32,015 bases of DNA from Candidatus Nanopelagicales bacterium (GTDB lineage Bacteria; Actinomycetota; Actinomycetes; S36-B12), in NCBI GenBank assembly GCA_017857705.1, contig JAFMCP010000014.1:1-32015 (forward strand). Direction: 5' to 3'. The notes beneath the pieces are model-generated. The model searched no databases. It saw only the letters and a program-made list of their open reading frames with translations, and had not been told where the DNA came from. Positions 31,469-32,015 of the stretch are shown piece by piece. Each line of letters opens with the position of its first letter. Within the stretch, counting starts at the first letter, position 1. The position numbers and the translations under genes are program-made.

Positions 31469-32015
31469 GAATTCATCGGCTTGAGATTTTTGGGATCGGA
31501 CCATTTCGAGAACGCCAGGTGATTAACTTTGACGCACTTAGTGCTTCAGGACTGTTCTTAATTGATGGAGCGACCGGTTCGGGAAAAACGACAATTATTG
31601 ACTCCATCACCTACGCGCTGTTCAGCACACTCAGTGGTGAGGATTCGACCAAGGACCGCATGCGCAGCGACTTCAGTGTGGGAGCCGATCGCTCCGAAAT
31701 CATCTTAGACTTTTCCGTCAACGGAGTTAAGCACAAAGTTACCCGCGGTATTCCATATTCATTTGCAAAGGCAAATGGGGAAGGTGAAACTAAGCGTGCA
31801 GCAACTCAATCCCTGATCAGATTCGATTCAGGTGGTGTGCAAGATCTTGCACTCACTCATGCAATTGAAATTGGTACTTACCTCGTTGACCTACTACACC
31901 TCAATGCTCAGCAGTTTCGACAGCTCGTTGTCCTTGCTCAAGGCGAGTTTGCGGCCTTGCTGCGCATGAATCCCAGTAAGCGACTCGAGGCGCTACGGGA
32001 CCTTCTCGGGGATAG
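31465..32015 (+). CDS. sbcC: Exonuclease SbcCD, subunit C (Rad50-like ATPase), partial
   Basis: The reading frame opens at GTG 31465, inside the sbcD stop, and runs 183 codons off the window edge. The translation starts RIHRLEIFGIGPFRE, carries Walker A GATGSGKTT at about residues 40-48, and has the SbcC-type block QQFRQLVVLAQGEFAALL followed by NPSKRLEALRDLLG. This is the N-terminal ATPase lobe before the coiled coils; the rest is missing because of the window end, not because the gene is broken. Confidence 0.95.
   Translation, partial: MRIHRLEIFGIGPFRERQVINFDALSASGLFLIDGATGSGKTTIIDSITYALFSTLSGEDSTKDRMRSDFSVGADRSEIILDFSVNGVKHKVTRGIPYSFAKANGEGETKRAATQSLIRFDSGGVQDLALTHAIEIGTYLVDLLHLNAQQFRQLVVLAQGEFAALLRMNPSKRLEALRDLLGD

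Noticed and set aside
1-32015. CRISPR arrays, tRNA or rRNA genes and insertion sequences
   Set aside because: No regularly spaced repeats, cloverleaf-like genes, transposase motifs or flanking duplications were seen by eye; short degenerate elements could be missed.

Overview
This window looks like a chromosomal segment from a mid-GC Actinomycetota bacterium, perhaps a free-living aquatic lineage. The clues are many GTG and TTG starts, a MptpB-type tyrosine phosphatase, dense 4-bp start/stop overlaps, a fused branched-chain-amino-acid-type ABC transporter and general protein flavour. The taxonomic call is an inference; no rRNA or marker gene is present.

About 28 kb is a catabolic island. Its core (about 1-14.8 kb) is two divergent operons facing each other across a short regulatory gap (6792-6940). 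The leftward operon encodes a FadR-type GntR regulator, an SCP2-type thiolase, an acyl-CoA ligase and an OadA-like carboxyltransferase protein, all joined by 4-bp overlaps. The rightward operon encodes a biotin carrier protein, a biotin carboxylase, a second OadA-like protein, a second acyl-CoA ligase, a classical thiolase, an acetoacetate-decarboxylase (ADC)-like protein and an SDR dehydrogenase. So each arm has its own carboxyltransferase-like protein, ligase and thiolase. Both OadA-like proteins lack the carbamylated lysine typical of pyruvate/oxaloacetate carboxyltransferases, and one also loses a metal-ligand histidine. No AccD-type carboxyltransferase is present. A FabL-like enoyl reductase and an EamA transporter lie at the left edge.

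The second part (about 14.9-28 kb) holds a tyrosine phosphatase, an SDR and a zinc alcohol dehydrogenase on the minus strand. On the plus strand it holds two more ADC-like proteins, an AhpD-like protein, another SDR, a Liv-type ABC uptake system (a single LivH-LivM-extra membrane module-LivG polypeptide, LivF and a lipoprotein binding protein) and a CurA-like enone reductase. My working model, which is inference, is uptake of an organic compound, oxidation of an alcohol to a ketone, reduction of a conjugated double bond, biotin-dependent carboxylation of the ketone by a new type of OadA-like two-subunit enzyme, CoA activation of the beta-keto acid, and thiolytic or retro-aldol cleavage. The ADC-like proteins would act on beta-keto or related intermediates. 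The substrate could be a terpenoid or alicyclic ketone, but the sequence does not prove this.

The right end (28.0-32.0 kb) is housekeeping: a low-molecular-weight phosphotyrosine phosphatase, the replicative helicase DnaB with several DnaA-box-like sequences upstream, and SbcD/SbcC, the last cut by the window edge. No gap without a gene exceeds 300 bases, and I saw no tRNA, rRNA, CRISPR array or insertion sequence.
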